This document shows positions 27,818-37,132 of a stretch of DNA of 64,000 nt, piece after piece (within the stretch, counting starts at the first letter, position 1; each line of letters begins with the position of its first letter). The position numbers were made by a program, and so were the translations under genes. The DNA is from Lachnospiraceae bacterium. Lineage in GTDB: Bacteria; Bacillota; Clostridia; Lachnospirales; Lachnospiraceae. Below the pieces are notes generated by a model, which worked only from the letters and a program-made list of their open reading frames with translations, searched no databases and was not told the DNA's origin. The DNA is taken from contig JAFSGE010000057.1 of assembly GCA_017434885.1 (NCBI GenBank), positions 30,417 to 94,416 of the forward strand, read 5' to 3'.

Positions 27818-28426
27818 TTACTCTGTCAGGCTCTCCTCATACATAACCTCTGCCGCATCATATTGCGCGAGGACCTTTGTTTTAAATATCTCTATAATCT
27901 CCGCATTACCGAACGCAGAAATCACATAATCGTCTCCTGCAGCAACAATTAAAAGTGTATCGGGAAATCCGCACATCCACTGTCTGGCCATAATATTGTC
28001 TTTCAGCGCATCTGCAAATGCCTGCTGCCCGGACGCATCTTTCAAATGAAATGCACCGCAGGTAAACGTATTGGCATTCATCATATGCATCATGGATGCC
28101 GCATCATCAATCAGCGCCACACTATCCTGCGGAAGACCGAGCACCGAATCCATTTCTTCTGCCTTGGAAACATCATACTTTCCGGGGGCATCCATCACGA
28201 TATTGTCATAATCTCCGCCGCCGACAGGGAAACGCTCCGCTTCCTCATAAACCGACCATACATTTGTCAAAAGTTCTGTAGCATCTTTGACATCTACTTT
28301 CACAGACTCGTTGGTCTGTGTTTCTTCCGTATTTTGCTGCGCACCTTCTCCGTTTGCTTTATTTCCGCATCCGAACAGGCACAGAAGTGACATCATTACC
28401 ATCATTAACAATACTTTCTTTTTCAT
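27818..28426 (-). CDS. DUF4358 lipoprotein
   Basis: 202 residues from ATG at 28426 (GAGGAG six bases upstream; an ATG one codon earlier is possible). It has a lipoprotein signal: basic MKKK, hydrophobic run, and a lipobox ending in LFGCGNK. The mature part begins with an acidic/Thr linker and then a compact DUF4358-like domain. It is first in the operon with MBOAT and DHHW genes, so it probably assists surface acylation, though no biochemical role is established. Confidence 0.8.
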   Translation of the reverse strand: MKKKVLLMMVMMSLLCLFGCGNKANGEGAQQNTEETQTNESVKVDVKDATELLTNVWSVYEEAERFPVGGGDYDNIVMDAPGKYDVSKAEEMDSVLGLPQDSVALIDDAASMMHMMNANTFTCGAFHLKDASGQQAFADALKDNIMARQWMCGFPDTLLIVAAGDDYVISAFGNAEIIEIFKTKVLAQYDAAEVMYEESLTE

Positions 28427-28479
28427 CATAATCTCCTCAATCATTTTTTTCCGTTTTCAGTCATTTTACCATAACTTTC

Positions 28480-29910
28480 TTATATTTCAATATCATTTAT
28501 TTCCCTTTTCCAAACAGTTCCCGTAAGTCCGATTTCATCCTCATAAAAAACAGGCTTTTGTCCCTGTTTCTTCTGCTTATCATAATGTTCCAATGTTTTA
28601 AATGCTATTTTGCCCAACAGGAAAATTGCAATGATATTTACAATCGCCATAAATCCCATAGTCACGTCCGCGATATTCCACACCAGTCCAAGATCAGCCA
28701 GCGCTCCCAAAAAGACTGCAACCAGACAGGTACAACGAAATACAAATAACAGTACTTTACTGTTTTTAATAAACAAAATATTAGACTCAGCGTAATAATA
28801 ATTACCAATAATACTACTGAATGCAAAGGCAAAAATAGAAATGGTAATAAAGTGGATACCCCATTCTCCCACATTGCTGCTGATAGCTGCCTGCACATAA
28901 GGAATACCGTCCAGTTCTCCGCTTACTCCCGTAACACCCGATACCAAAAGCATCATTGCCGTGCTGGAACAAATTAAAATCGTATCGATAAATACAGAGA
29001 TAATCTGTACAAGCCCCTGCTTTACCGGGTGGTCTACCTCCGCGGAAGCGGATGCATTGGGTGCACTACCCATACCGGCTTCATTGGAAAAAAGTCCCCT
29101 CTTAATACCGATTACCACCGCACTTCCGGCAAAACCGCCTGCCATTGCTTTCACATCAAACGCATTTTTAAAAATCATGGCAAAAATTCCGGGAAGCTCA
29201 GTAATATGAAGTACCATTGTCACCAGTCCCATCAAAATGTAAACTACTGCCATAACCGGCACCAGACCGGATGTAATAAATCCGATTCTGTGAACACCAC
29301 CCCAGATAACTAAACCGGTAGCCGTAGCAAGGATAACTCCTACCACCACCGGCCATATCGTATCGGAATAATCTTCAATATAATACACTAAGGCAGATGA
29401 TATATTGAAAGACTGCAGCCCGTTAAATCCGTAAGCAAAACAAATAATCAAAAGTACGGAAAACAACACACCCACCCAACGTTTTCCAAGTGCGCGTTCC
29501 ATATAATAAGACGGTCCTCCCCTGAACTGCCCGTTTTCACGCACCTTATAAATCTGCGCCAATGTGCTTTCCACAAAAGCAGACGCACCGCCAATCAGTG
29601 CCATTATCCACATCCAGAACACAGCTCCCGGACCGCCTGCCACAATGGCTGTGGCAATTCCTGCAATATTTCCTGTCCCCACACGGGAGGCTGTGGATAT
29701 CATAAGTGCCTGAAAGGAGGATACTTTCTTCTCGCCGCTTTCTCCTTTTTCGGATTTTTCCAACATGGACTTTATCCCATCTATTAAAAGTCTGAACTGA
29801 ACACCTTTGGTTCGAATGGTAAAATAAATACCGACTCCCACCAAAAAAATGATTAAAACGTATGTGTACATCACATCATTGATGACCGTTAATATATCGT
29901 TAAAACTCAT
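28480..29910 (-). CDS. AGCS family sodium:alanine/glycine symporter
   Basis: 476 residues, ATG at 29910 with AGGAG upstream. Multi-spanning, with family motifs VSSFQALMISTASRVGTGNIAGIATAIVAGGPGAVFWMW and GIKRGLFSNEAGMGSAPNASASA. It imports alanine or glycine with sodium. It lies 53 bases upstream of the DUF4358 operon and may share its transcript. It has a promoter with an extended -10. Confidence 0.95.
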   Translation of the reverse strand: MSFNDILTVINDVMYTYVLIIFLVGVGIYFTIRTKGVQFRLLIDGIKSMLEKSEKGESGEKKVSSFQALMISTASRVGTGNIAGIATAIVAGGPGAVFWMWIMALIGGASAFVESTLAQIYKVRENGQFRGGPSYYMERALGKRWVGVLFSVLLIICFAYGFNGLQSFNISSALVYYIEDYSDTIWPVVVGVILATATGLVIWGGVHRIGFITSGLVPVMAVVYILMGLVTMVLHITELPGIFAMIFKNAFDVKAMAGGFAGSAVVIGIKRGLFSNEAGMGSAPNASASAEVDHPVKQGLVQIISVFIDTILICSSTAMMLLVSGVTGVSGELDGIPYVQAAISSNVGEWGIHFITISIFAFAFSSIIGNYYYAESNILFIKNSKVLLFVFRCTCLVAVFLGALADLGLVWNIADVTMGFMAIVNIIAIFLLGKIAFKTLEHYDKQKKQGQKPVFYEDEIGLTGTVWKREINDIEI

Positions 29911-29982
29911 CTCTTATCTCCTGTCTCTACGTTTCAAATTTCTGCTGTATTCTGCCATTTTCTTCAAATGGCAACATTTCAT

Positions 29983-29994
29983 GTCATTATAACA
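29983..29994 (-). promoter_or_regulatory. Extended -10 promoter of the AGCS symporter
   Basis: Minus strand TGTTATAAT, with -10 TATAAT at 29986-29991 and the TG element next to it; the -35 is poor. The leader then contains an 8-bp hairpin (29953-29960 with 29966-29973). The rest of this intergenic region up to the cotJ ribosome site shows no further signal I can support. Confidence 0.5.
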
Positions 29995-30134
29995 TAAAAA
30001 TACAGCTTCGAGAAATAGCTTACCGGCATCTTCTTCTCCAACATCATTTACCAACATCTCCCCTTTTAAAGTTCCACCTTTTTGCAAAAACTATTTACGT
30101 CACCGTTAACTTCATTCAAAAAAGGAGGTATTTT

Positions 30135-30599
30135 ATGGATTCATCTAATCTTTGCTCCTGCACGGAACCTCTTGCCATGGCAACTGTCCCTATGCAGGAG
30201 TGGTGTGAACCTTATGATTTTACTGCCGCGCTTGCGGAAGGCACCATATTTCCCTGTCTGAATTTAACTTTTTATAAAGCCCCTGAAAAAAAGTGCACAT
30301 GCAAACCTTGCAGCAACACTTCCAATGCTTCCCAAAAAAACCGTGAGGAAATGATGAGTGAACTGTCAGCTGTCAGCTTTGCACTGAATGACCTGACACT
30401 TTATCTGGATACTCATCCGGACTGTCCTGACGGAACTGCTTTGTTCTACAGGCTTTTAGAACAGCGTCTGAAACTTTTGTCCGAATTTGCAGACAAATTT
30501 TATCCTTTGACGCAAATATCCATGATAACCGGAAACTTTGAACAGAACAAATACGGTTGGCCGGAAGGTCCCATGCCGTGGGAAGGAGCGTGTATTTAA
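30135..30599 (+). CDS. Fused CotJA-CotJB spore coat protein
   Basis: 154 residues, ATG at 30135 behind a textbook AAAGGAGG. Residues ~14-50 match CotJA (MATVPMQEWCEPYDFTAALA, GTIFPCLNLTFYK). Residues ~72-152 match CotJB (SFALNDLTLYLDTHPDCPDGTALF, PLTQI, ending PMPWEG). These are normally two adjacent genes; here one frame covers both, joined by a Cys-rich linker (CTCKPC). The stop overlaps the cotJC start (TAATG). In Bacillus the cotJ operon is made in the mother cell under sigma-E; no clear sigma-E promoter was recognised. Confidence 0.85.
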   Translation: MDSSNLCSCTEPLAMATVPMQEWCEPYDFTAALAEGTIFPCLNLTFYKAPEKKCTCKPCSNTSNASQKNREEMMSELSAVSFALNDLTLYLDTHPDCPDGTALFYRLLEQRLKLLSEFADKFYPLTQISMITGNFEQNKYGWPEGPMPWEGACI

Positions 30600-31213
30600 T
30601 GTTTGCTTATGAAAAACGACTGCAATTCCCGGTCAAAATCAAAAATACCAATCCCGACATTGCCAGGCTGATTATGAGTCAGTACGGCGGTCCCGACGGT
30701 GAATTATCTGCCAGTATGCGCTATCTTTCACAGCGCTATTCCATGCCCGTCAAAAAAGTCGGCGGCCTTTTGACCGATATCGGTACCGAAGAATTAAACC
30801 ACATGGAAATCATCTGTGCCATGGTATATCAGCTGACCAGAGATTTGTCTGAAGCTGATGTAAAAAAAGCAGGATTTGATGCTTACTATATCGACCACAC
30901 GAAAGGAATCTGGCCACAGGCAGCAGCAGGTGTTCCCTTTACCTCATTGGAATTCCAGTCAAAAGGGGATGCCATTACCGATTTATTTGAAAACCTGGCT
31001 GCCGAACAGAAAGCAAGAACTGTCTATGAAAACCTGCTCCGCGTCATTGATGACCCTGACGTGACAGCACCGCTGAAATTTTTACGTGCAAGGGAAATTG
31101 TACACTTTCAGCGTTTCGGTGAAGCTCTTGAAATGACAAAAGACACTTTAAACAGTAAAAACTTTTATCATTTTAACCCTGAATTTGACAAAAAGATGAA
31201 CAGCTCTCTTTAG
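30599..31213 (+). CDS. cotJC: CotJC, manganese-catalase-like spore coat protein
   Basis: 204 residues. ATG at 30599 overlaps the upstream stop by one base and follows GGAAGGAG. The N-terminus MFAYEKRLQFPVKI is characteristic of CotJC. Ferritin-like metal ligands fit Glu in SQYGGPDGELSA, the EELNHMEI pair, and later HFQRFGEA. The C-terminus ends NFYHFNPEFDKK. It is part of the inner spore coat. Translation is coupled to the CotJA-JB fusion. Confidence 0.95.
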   Translation: MFAYEKRLQFPVKIKNTNPDIARLIMSQYGGPDGELSASMRYLSQRYSMPVKKVGGLLTDIGTEELNHMEIICAMVYQLTRDLSEADVKKAGFDAYYIDHTKGIWPQAAAGVPFTSLEFQSKGDAITDLFENLAAEQKARTVYENLLRVIDDPDVTAPLKFLRAREIVHFQRFGEALEMTKDTLNSKNFYHFNPEFDKKMNSSL

Positions 31214-31236
31214 TCAACGTCATTCATGTATCAAGA

Positions 31237-31282
31237 AACGAGGATATCCCTAATGCCATAATCATTTTGGGATATCCTCGTT
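31237..31282 (+). terminator. Hairpin after cotJC
   Basis: Perfect 14-bp inverted repeat AACGAGGATATCCC (31237-31250) and complement (31269-31282), loop 18, starting 24 bases past the cotJC stop. There is no long T run after it, so termination strength is uncertain. Confidence 0.65.
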
Positions 31283-31303
31283 CTACTAATATTTCCATTT
31301 TTG

Positions 31304-31312
31304 TGCTATACT
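31304..31312 (+). promoter_or_regulatory. Putative extended -10 promoter of the hydrolase gene
   Basis: TGCTATACT: -10 TATACT at 31307-31312 with the extending TG, 22 bases from the start codon at 31334. No good -35 is seen at 17 bases. The preceding hairpin ends at 31282. Confidence 0.45.
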
Positions 31313-31333
31313 ATGTGCGAGGTGTTTTTTTTC

Positions 31334-32272
31334 ATGAAATTATTGATACTTACTCTTTTTATTTTTTTACTGATAACGGTACTGATTTCCTATATTTCCT
31401 ACCGTATTGCTTTTCGTGCACCGAAGCGCTTACCTGACGGGGACGTTTCCATGCCGGTAGGGGAACAGTATGAAGCACATCGTCCCGGCATTTCCAAATC
31501 CGTGGAAGAAATGCTTGCCCGTCCCTTTGAAGCTGTCACTATTACTTCCCACGACGGTAAAAAACTTTATGCCAGATATTACCACGCAGCCGACAACGCG
31601 CCCCTGCAAATCTTTTTTCACGGGTACAAAAGCAGCGCAGAACTGGATTGCTGCGGTGGCAGCAAATTAGCCGCAAAAATGGGACAGAATACTCTGGTGG
31701 TTGACCAGCGTTCCCACGGCAAAAGCGAAGGCTCCTGTATTGCCTTCGGCATTTTGGAGCGCCGCGATTGCTTAGCCTGGATACAGTATTCCATATCACG
31801 CTTCGGCAAGGATGTTCCGATTATTCTTTCCGGACTTTCCATGGGCGCCGCCACGGTACTGATGGCAACAGATTTAAAACTCCCCGATAATGTCATCGGA
31901 GTGATAGCTGATTGTCCTTATTCCTCACCAAAAGCCATCATCCAAAAGGTAAGCAAAGATATGCATTTGCCTGCAAAACTCATGTATCCTTTTGTCATTC
32001 TGGGTGCAAAGTTATTCGGCAAGTTTGACTTGGAAGAAAGCAGTGCCGTTACTGCCGTTGCCGGTACCAAAATTCCGGTTCTGCTCATTCATGGGGAGGA
32101 TGACCGTTTTGTTCCCTGCGATATGAGCCGTGAAATTCACCGCTCCTGTGCATCACAAATCACCTTTGAAACCATTCCCGGTGCCGGACACGGATTAAGC
32201 TATATGGTGGCACCGGAGCAATACGAAAAGGCTGTCGTAAAATTTATACAAAACATTTTGCCCGTAACTTAG
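31334..32272 (+). CDS. Membrane-anchored alpha/beta hydrolase
   Basis: 312 residues from ATG at 31334 (GAGGTG eight bases upstream). An N-terminal hydrophobic segment (about 1-22) probably anchors it. The fold motifs are FFHGYKS (oxyanion strand), nucleophile elbow GLSMGAAT, acid in HGEDDRFVP and base in GAGHGLSY. It resembles serine-aminopeptidase/lysophospholipase-type hydrolases. Substrate unknown. Its 3' end overlaps the convergent aminotransferase by 29 bases. Confidence 0.9.
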   Translation: MKLLILTLFIFLLITVLISYISYRIAFRAPKRLPDGDVSMPVGEQYEAHRPGISKSVEEMLARPFEAVTITSHDGKKLYARYYHAADNAPLQIFFHGYKSSAELDCCGGSKLAAKMGQNTLVVDQRSHGKSEGSCIAFGILERRDCLAWIQYSISRFGKDVPIILSGLSMGAATVLMATDLKLPDNVIGVIADCPYSSPKAIIQKVSKDMHLPAKLMYPFVILGAKLFGKFDLEESSAVTAVAGTKIPVLLIHGEDDRFVPCDMSREIHRSCASQITFETIPGAGHGLSYMVAPEQYEKAVVKFIQNILPVT

Positions 32273-33425
32273 CAAGACGCTTCAACGCCTCATCTATCGT
32301 TGCCTTTTCTCTTGCAAAGTGGAAGCGGATTAAATGATTCACATCTTCTTTAAAGAAACTGGAACCCGGCACTGCCGCAACTCCCACATTTTGAATCATC
32401 CATTCACAAAACTCCAGATCACTCCAACCTTTAAACTGAGGCAGCGCAAGAAATTCGCTGATGTCTACCAGTACAAAATAGGTTCCCTGAGGAATATTAT
32501 GTTTTAACCCGATTTCATCCAGACCACGGATAAAATAATCTCTCTTTTCCGTATAGGTAGCTAACAGTTCCTCATAATACGATTGCGGGAATTCAAGTCC
32601 CACTGTTGCTGCTTCCTGAAGCGGCGCCGCCGCTCCTACCGTCAAAAAGTCATGCACCTTCTTGGCATGTTCCATCACTTCCGCAGGCCCTATGATATAC
32701 CCCAGTCGCCATCCCGTAATGGAATATGTCTTTGACAAAGAATTGCAGGTAAGGGTGTGCTCGTACATTCCCGGCAGAGATGCCATATAGGTATGCTTAT
32801 AAGGTGCATACACGATGTGTTCATATACCTCATCCGTTACCACAAAGGCATCATACTTAACCGCAAGTTCACCGATTGCCATAAGTTCTTCTTTTGAAAA
32901 AACTTTTCCGCAGGGATTGGAAGGGTTGCAAACAATAATCGCCTTCGCACCCTGTTTAAATCCGTCTTCCACCAAATCAATATCAAAATCATATTCCGGC
33001 GGAACTAGCGGAATATAAATCGGTTCTGCACCCGACAGAATGGCATCAGCTCCGTAATTTTCATAAAAAGGAGAAAATACCATCACCTTATCACCCGGAT
33101 TGCAAATTGTCATCATGGCACACATCATAGCTTCCGTACCGCCACAGGTCACCACAATTTCTGTATCGGGATTGATTTCCCTGCCAATAGCTTTGCTTTG
33201 TTTTGCTGCAAGGGCATCACGAAAATTCTTTGCCCCAAAAGTAACAGAATACTGATGAGGTCCTTCCTTTGCCGCCTTCACAAGGGCATCCGTAATTTCC
33301 TTCGGCGGGTCAAAATCAGGAAATCCCTGGGATAAATTGATTGCCCCATGGGCATTGCTGATTCTGGTCATACGGCGAATCACGGAATCTGTAAATGTAT
33401 ATACTCTATCACTAAGCTTAGGCAT
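32244..33425 (-). CDS. PLP-dependent class I/II aminotransferase
   Basis: 393 residues from ATG at 33425, chosen for GAAGGAG upstream. Fold-type I features: HQYSVTFGAKNFRDALA, the cofactor-phosphate region TCGGTEAMM, VCNPSNPCGKVFS, VTDEVYEH and the PLP lysine in SLSKTYSITGWRLGY. It belongs with aspartate/kynurenine-type aminotransferases using 2-oxoglutarate-like acceptors. The exact amino acid cannot be decided. Monocistronic and convergent with the hydrolase. Confidence 0.92.
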   Translation of the reverse strand: MPKLSDRVYTFTDSVIRRMTRISNAHGAINLSQGFPDFDPPKEITDALVKAAKEGPHQYSVTFGAKNFRDALAAKQSKAIGREINPDTEIVVTCGGTEAMMCAMMTICNPGDKVMVFSPFYENYGADAILSGAEPIYIPLVPPEYDFDIDLVEDGFKQGAKAIIVCNPSNPCGKVFSKEELMAIGELAVKYDAFVVTDEVYEHIVYAPYKHTYMASLPGMYEHTLTCNSLSKTYSITGWRLGYIIGPAEVMEHAKKVHDFLTVGAAAPLQEAATVGLEFPQSYYEELLATYTEKRDYFIRGLDEIGLKHNIPQGTYFVLVDISEFLALPQFKGWSDLEFCEWMIQNVGVAAVPGSSFFKEDVNHLIRFHFAREKATIDEALKRLAKLRAKCFV

Positions 33426-33478
33426 TATTTTCACTCCTTCTTTTGCTTTCTTTTTGTCACATTTCGCCACGCTTTTCT

Positions 33479-33507
33479 TTGCCTGTTGTTATTCTACATG
33501 ATATAAT
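33479..33507 (+). promoter_or_regulatory. Sigma-A promoter of the CPBP protease gene
   Basis: -35 TTGCCT (33479-33484), 17-base spacer, -10 TATAAT (33502-33507, perfect). The start codon is 32 bases further on. One of the best promoter matches in the window. Confidence 0.75.
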
Positions 33508-33538
33508 AGGCGGAAAGGAAAAACAAGGAGAATTCACT

Positions 33539-34528
33539 ATGGAAAAAAATACGATTAAAAAACACTTTTCAAAACTGGGTCTTGTGCTGTTCCTCGGCAC
33601 CCTGCTTATTTACGGCATTCAGTGGCTTTCACTTACTTTGGCAGAAAACATTCCTGCCATCGCAGCTAACAACACACTTTCCTTTTTGTGTGCCATGCTT
33701 CCTATGTATGTGATTGCTTATCCCATCATCTTCCTGATGTTGAAAACAGTCCCTGCATACACAGGACTGGAAAAGAAAAAAATGAAACCGCTTCACATCA
33801 TCGCCGCATTTGCGATGACCTTCTCTGCCGCTTACATATGCAATCTTATCGCCAACATGATTACCATGGTTATCGGTATTATCAAGCAGAGTCCTGTCCA
33901 GAATGTAATATTAGACCTTACAGGCAGCATTCATCCGCTTGCAAATCTTTTTATCATTGCTATCTGTGCTCCCGTTATGGAGGAATTATTGTTCCGAAAA
34001 TTTATTGTTGACCGAACCGTGCAATATGGCGAAGGAGTGGCAATTGTCTTCTCGGGATTGGTTTTCGGCTTCTTCCACGGCAATTTGGTACAGTTTATGT
34101 ACGCAACTACTCTCGGCATGTTTTTTGCTTTTATTTACATCAAAACCGGAAATATCATTTATACCACCATTCTGCATTTCCTTCAGAATTTTATCAGTTC
34201 CTTTGTAGCGGTACTGATTCTGGAAAAGAGCGGTTACATGGAGCTTATGGAAGTTATTTCCGGTGAAGTAACGGAATCTGAATTGATGCAGGTGATTATG
34301 GACAATGCTGCCGGACTATGCCTGTTCGCTGCGTATATCATTATCGTTCTCTGCGTAGTTTTGGCAGGCATTATTCTTTTCCTGGTCAATATGAAAAAGT
34401 TTACCGTTGGTACACGTGAAGTTATCATTCCGAAAGGAAGCCGTTTCAAAACTCTCTTCCTGAATGTCGGTGTTATTTTGTATTGCGTATTCTGGATTGT
34501 TATGATGATTATGCAGTTGTTGCGGTAA
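33539..34528 (+). CDS. CPBP family intramembrane metalloprotease
   Basis: 329 residues from ATG at 33539 (AAGGAG upstream). Eight or so membrane segments. Abi/CAAX-protease motifs: MEELLFRKFIVDR (Glu-Glu and Arg), FGFFHGNLVQF (His) and LHFLQNFIS (His). These are thought to be metal-dependent proteases within the membrane; some protect against bacteriocins. It has its own promoter and terminator and is therefore an isolated unit. Confidence 0.92.
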   Translation: MEKNTIKKHFSKLGLVLFLGTLLIYGIQWLSLTLAENIPAIAANNTLSFLCAMLPMYVIAYPIIFLMLKTVPAYTGLEKKKMKPLHIIAAFAMTFSAAYICNLIANMITMVIGIIKQSPVQNVILDLTGSIHPLANLFIIAICAPVMEELLFRKFIVDRTVQYGEGVAIVFSGLVFGFFHGNLVQFMYATTLGMFFAFIYIKTGNIIYTTILHFLQNFISSFVAVLILEKSGYMELMEVISGEVTESELMQVIMDNAAGLCLFAAYIIIVLCVVLAGIILFLVNMKKFTVGTREVIIPKGSRFKTLFLNVGVILYCVFWIVMMIMQLLR

Positions 34529-34552
34529 ACAAAGGTACTTAACAATATAATA

Positions 34553-34585
34553 GGGCGGATGCAAAAACGCGCATCCGCCCTTTTT
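34553..34585 (+). terminator. Rho-independent terminator of the CPBP gene
   Basis: Arms GGGCGGATGC (34553-34562) and GCATCCGCCC (34571-34580), loop of 8, then TTTTT. It lies 24 bases after the stop. Confidence 0.92.
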
Positions 34586-34615
34586 CATGTACATGGCAAA
34601 TTTTTCTATATTTCA

Positions 34616-37132
34616 TCACTCTGCATTTCTCAATCGCTCTACTACACTTTCACTGTTCACGTATTTTTGACACAACATAGGTATCAGAACAGAAAGAATC
34701 AAAAACACCGGCAGACAGACCATGGATGGAACCACCGTAAATTTCACGGTAAAGTATTCGCTTCCTCCAAGCATCAGCGATAACCCACACATTCCAAATA
34801 AAATGCCTATTGTCCATGTAAATGCAGCTGCCAGCAGCATATAAATGACTCCCTCAAAAATAAGCATACCCCGTTGCTGCTTCACTGTCATACCAATACT
34901 TTCAAGCATTGCAAGTTCCCTTCTCCTTGCCATAACAGAGGTAATGCTTGTATTGGCAAAATTGGCAACACCTATTAGGGCAAGCAACACACTGATTACG
35001 ATTCCTACTACCTTGTACGTTCTTTGAGTATTTTCGTATTCCGCCTCATAAATCGCTCTTGAAGCATATTGCATATTGGGATTTTTCACATTGCAATAGT
35101 TTGATAGAAATTCTTCCATTTCCGGAATATATAAATCCTCAACATCAAGTGAAACTATCATAGGAGCCTTCTGCTCCACAGTCTTTAAGAAAATTTCTGA
35201 AGGTAAAAAGATATTTATTTCTACAGGATGAGTATGCTGAATACTGACATTGTATGGCATACTCGCAACAGCTAACACCTCACAGCTTCTGCTTTCTCCA
35301 TCCATGCCAAACACCTCAACAGTATCACCCACTTCATAAGCACTGAGTCTTCCCTCTTCATCATAGGGACTTACCACCACATAATCTCCACTGTAGAGCT
35401 TGTCTAAATCAATCTCACCCTTCCATACCGTAAGCTCGTCCCACACAGCATCATCTATCCCATATATATGATACATTGCCCCTCCGCTCTGAATTTCCTC
35501 CTCCATATAGGTGAGCCAGTCACCGGAAACCCCAAGTTCGTTACTCGCCCTTTCTGCCATATTGTCCCAATGACTGTCAAGTGCACATCCTTTTTCCGAA
35601 AAATAGATTTTTCCCAGTGATTCTATACCGTTTTGGATAGATAATTCCTTCATAAAATCATCATTTAACGTATCCTGATTGATATAATGAGAGTATATAT
35701 TAAACCATGACACATCTCCCACAACAAAATCGTGACTAATCATTCTGCTCAGATATTTTTCCATATCAAAGCTGTTTGCCATCGTATAAGCCGTATTTAA
35801 AATAATCAGACTAAGAGACAAGGAAACTACTACCAAAATCACTTTTTTCCGGTTTCTTCCTACATTTTCCGCTGCCATTTTCCACAAACGGATTTTTCCG
35901 CCATGTCTTTTTTCCTTCCTTCTGTTATCGGATATATCCACCGCCCGAAGGGCTTCTATCGGGCTGACCTTTTCTGCCAGTTTTGATGCTTTCCCTATAC
36001 TGATAAATACAGTCAGCAGGGAAAATCCTGTTGCAAACAGGAACACCCATGGCTGCAAAGTAACTTTTATTACATTTGTATTTAAAATTCCAAGTACATA
36101 CGGTGTCAGTCCCGCTCCTACCACAATTCCCATAAGCAAACCAATAGGAATCGCTATCATACTGATTAAAAGAGCCTGCCTTCTGATAATTGTTTTTATT
36201 TGGCTTCCTGTTGTTCCAACCATCTTCAGTAATCCATAAAACCGTACATCCTTGACCACGCTAATTAAAAACACATTGGAAATCATCAGATATCCGCAAA
36301 ACACAATCATAAGCACAATCAAAATCACACCACCAATTGTCCCTGCATCTACGGTTGTACTTCCTCCTGCATATGCCCAATTAATTCCGTAATCAATTTC
36401 TTCTGTTTCGTAGCCACTTTCCAAAATTACCTTTAACACTTTTGATTCTATATTCCATGAATTTGCAAAATTAACATCTGCATTTATAGAACCGATATAA
36501 GCATCTGCTTTACTTAAATCATGTTGACTCAGCACTTCTTCTACATAACTTTTGCTAAGCCATGCCTGACTGGCTCTCATAATCACATCGCCTTCCCAGA
36601 AGCCTACCAGAACAAACGTATCCCGATGAGTCTGTCCACATACAGAATATTCCAAAACAACCTTTTCCCCAAGCCGTGCCGGAACTCCTAATTTTTCCAA
36701 AACCAATGTATCTGTTGCAATTTCATCAGCAGCTTCAGGCATTCTTCCCTCTGTTGGCATGGAAAACATCATTTTTGCTTCCAGCGCATCATTAGCGTAT
36801 CTGATTTCGGTAGGTCTTTTTACCAATTCCGCATTCTCCGCCGTTGCCAAAACCACAGAATAAGATATCTCTTTGATATCGGGATGCACCTTAAGTCTCT
36901 CATATTGCTCCTCGGTCAGATACTTGAATCCGGCATGGGCATTTCCACCCACCTGTCTCATTGTACTTTCTTCCATTGAAGAAAGCAGACTACTTGCAAT
37001 CATAAAAAGCCCGGAAAAAAGTATGGTTGTAAGAACCACTGCTGTCACTGCAAATATATTTCTCATCTTATCAGCTTTAAACACTCTATACGCTACTTGC
37101 CTGATAGTTCTTTTATTATTTACCTTAATCAT
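34616..37132 (-). CDS. FtsX-type ABC transporter permease
   Basis: 838 residues from ATG at 37132, with AGGTG upstream and an 8-base overlap with the ATPase stop; a GTG three codons earlier is less likely. Two FtsX cores: about 20-400 and 430-838, each with four membrane helices and a large external loop (about 60-265 and 470-690). The motifs GLLKMVGTTGSQIKTIIRRQ and RRELAMLESIGMTVKQQRGMLIFEG are the coupling regions. It is of the MacB/lipoprotein-export or peptide-sensing kind. Partner ATPase, two-component system and PadR gene all lie upstream on the strand. Confidence 0.92.
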   Translation of the reverse strand: MIKVNNKRTIRQVAYRVFKADKMRNIFAVTAVVLTTILFSGLFMIASSLLSSMEESTMRQVGGNAHAGFKYLTEEQYERLKVHPDIKEISYSVVLATAENAELVKRPTEIRYANDALEAKMMFSMPTEGRMPEAADEIATDTLVLEKLGVPARLGEKVVLEYSVCGQTHRDTFVLVGFWEGDVIMRASQAWLSKSYVEEVLSQHDLSKADAYIGSINADVNFANSWNIESKVLKVILESGYETEEIDYGINWAYAGGSTTVDAGTIGGVILIVLMIVFCGYLMISNVFLISVVKDVRFYGLLKMVGTTGSQIKTIIRRQALLISMIAIPIGLLMGIVVGAGLTPYVLGILNTNVIKVTLQPWVFLFATGFSLLTVFISIGKASKLAEKVSPIEALRAVDISDNRRKEKRHGGKIRLWKMAAENVGRNRKKVILVVVSLSLSLIILNTAYTMANSFDMEKYLSRMISHDFVVGDVSWFNIYSHYINQDTLNDDFMKELSIQNGIESLGKIYFSEKGCALDSHWDNMAERASNELGVSGDWLTYMEEEIQSGGAMYHIYGIDDAVWDELTVWKGEIDLDKLYSGDYVVVSPYDEEGRLSAYEVGDTVEVFGMDGESRSCEVLAVASMPYNVSIQHTHPVEINIFLPSEIFLKTVEQKAPMIVSLDVEDLYIPEMEEFLSNYCNVKNPNMQYASRAIYEAEYENTQRTYKVVGIVISVLLALIGVANFANTSITSVMARRRELAMLESIGMTVKQQRGMLIFEGVIYMLLAAAFTWTIGILFGMCGLSLMLGGSEYFTVKFTVVPSMVCLPVFLILSVLIPMLCQKYVNSESVVERLRNAE

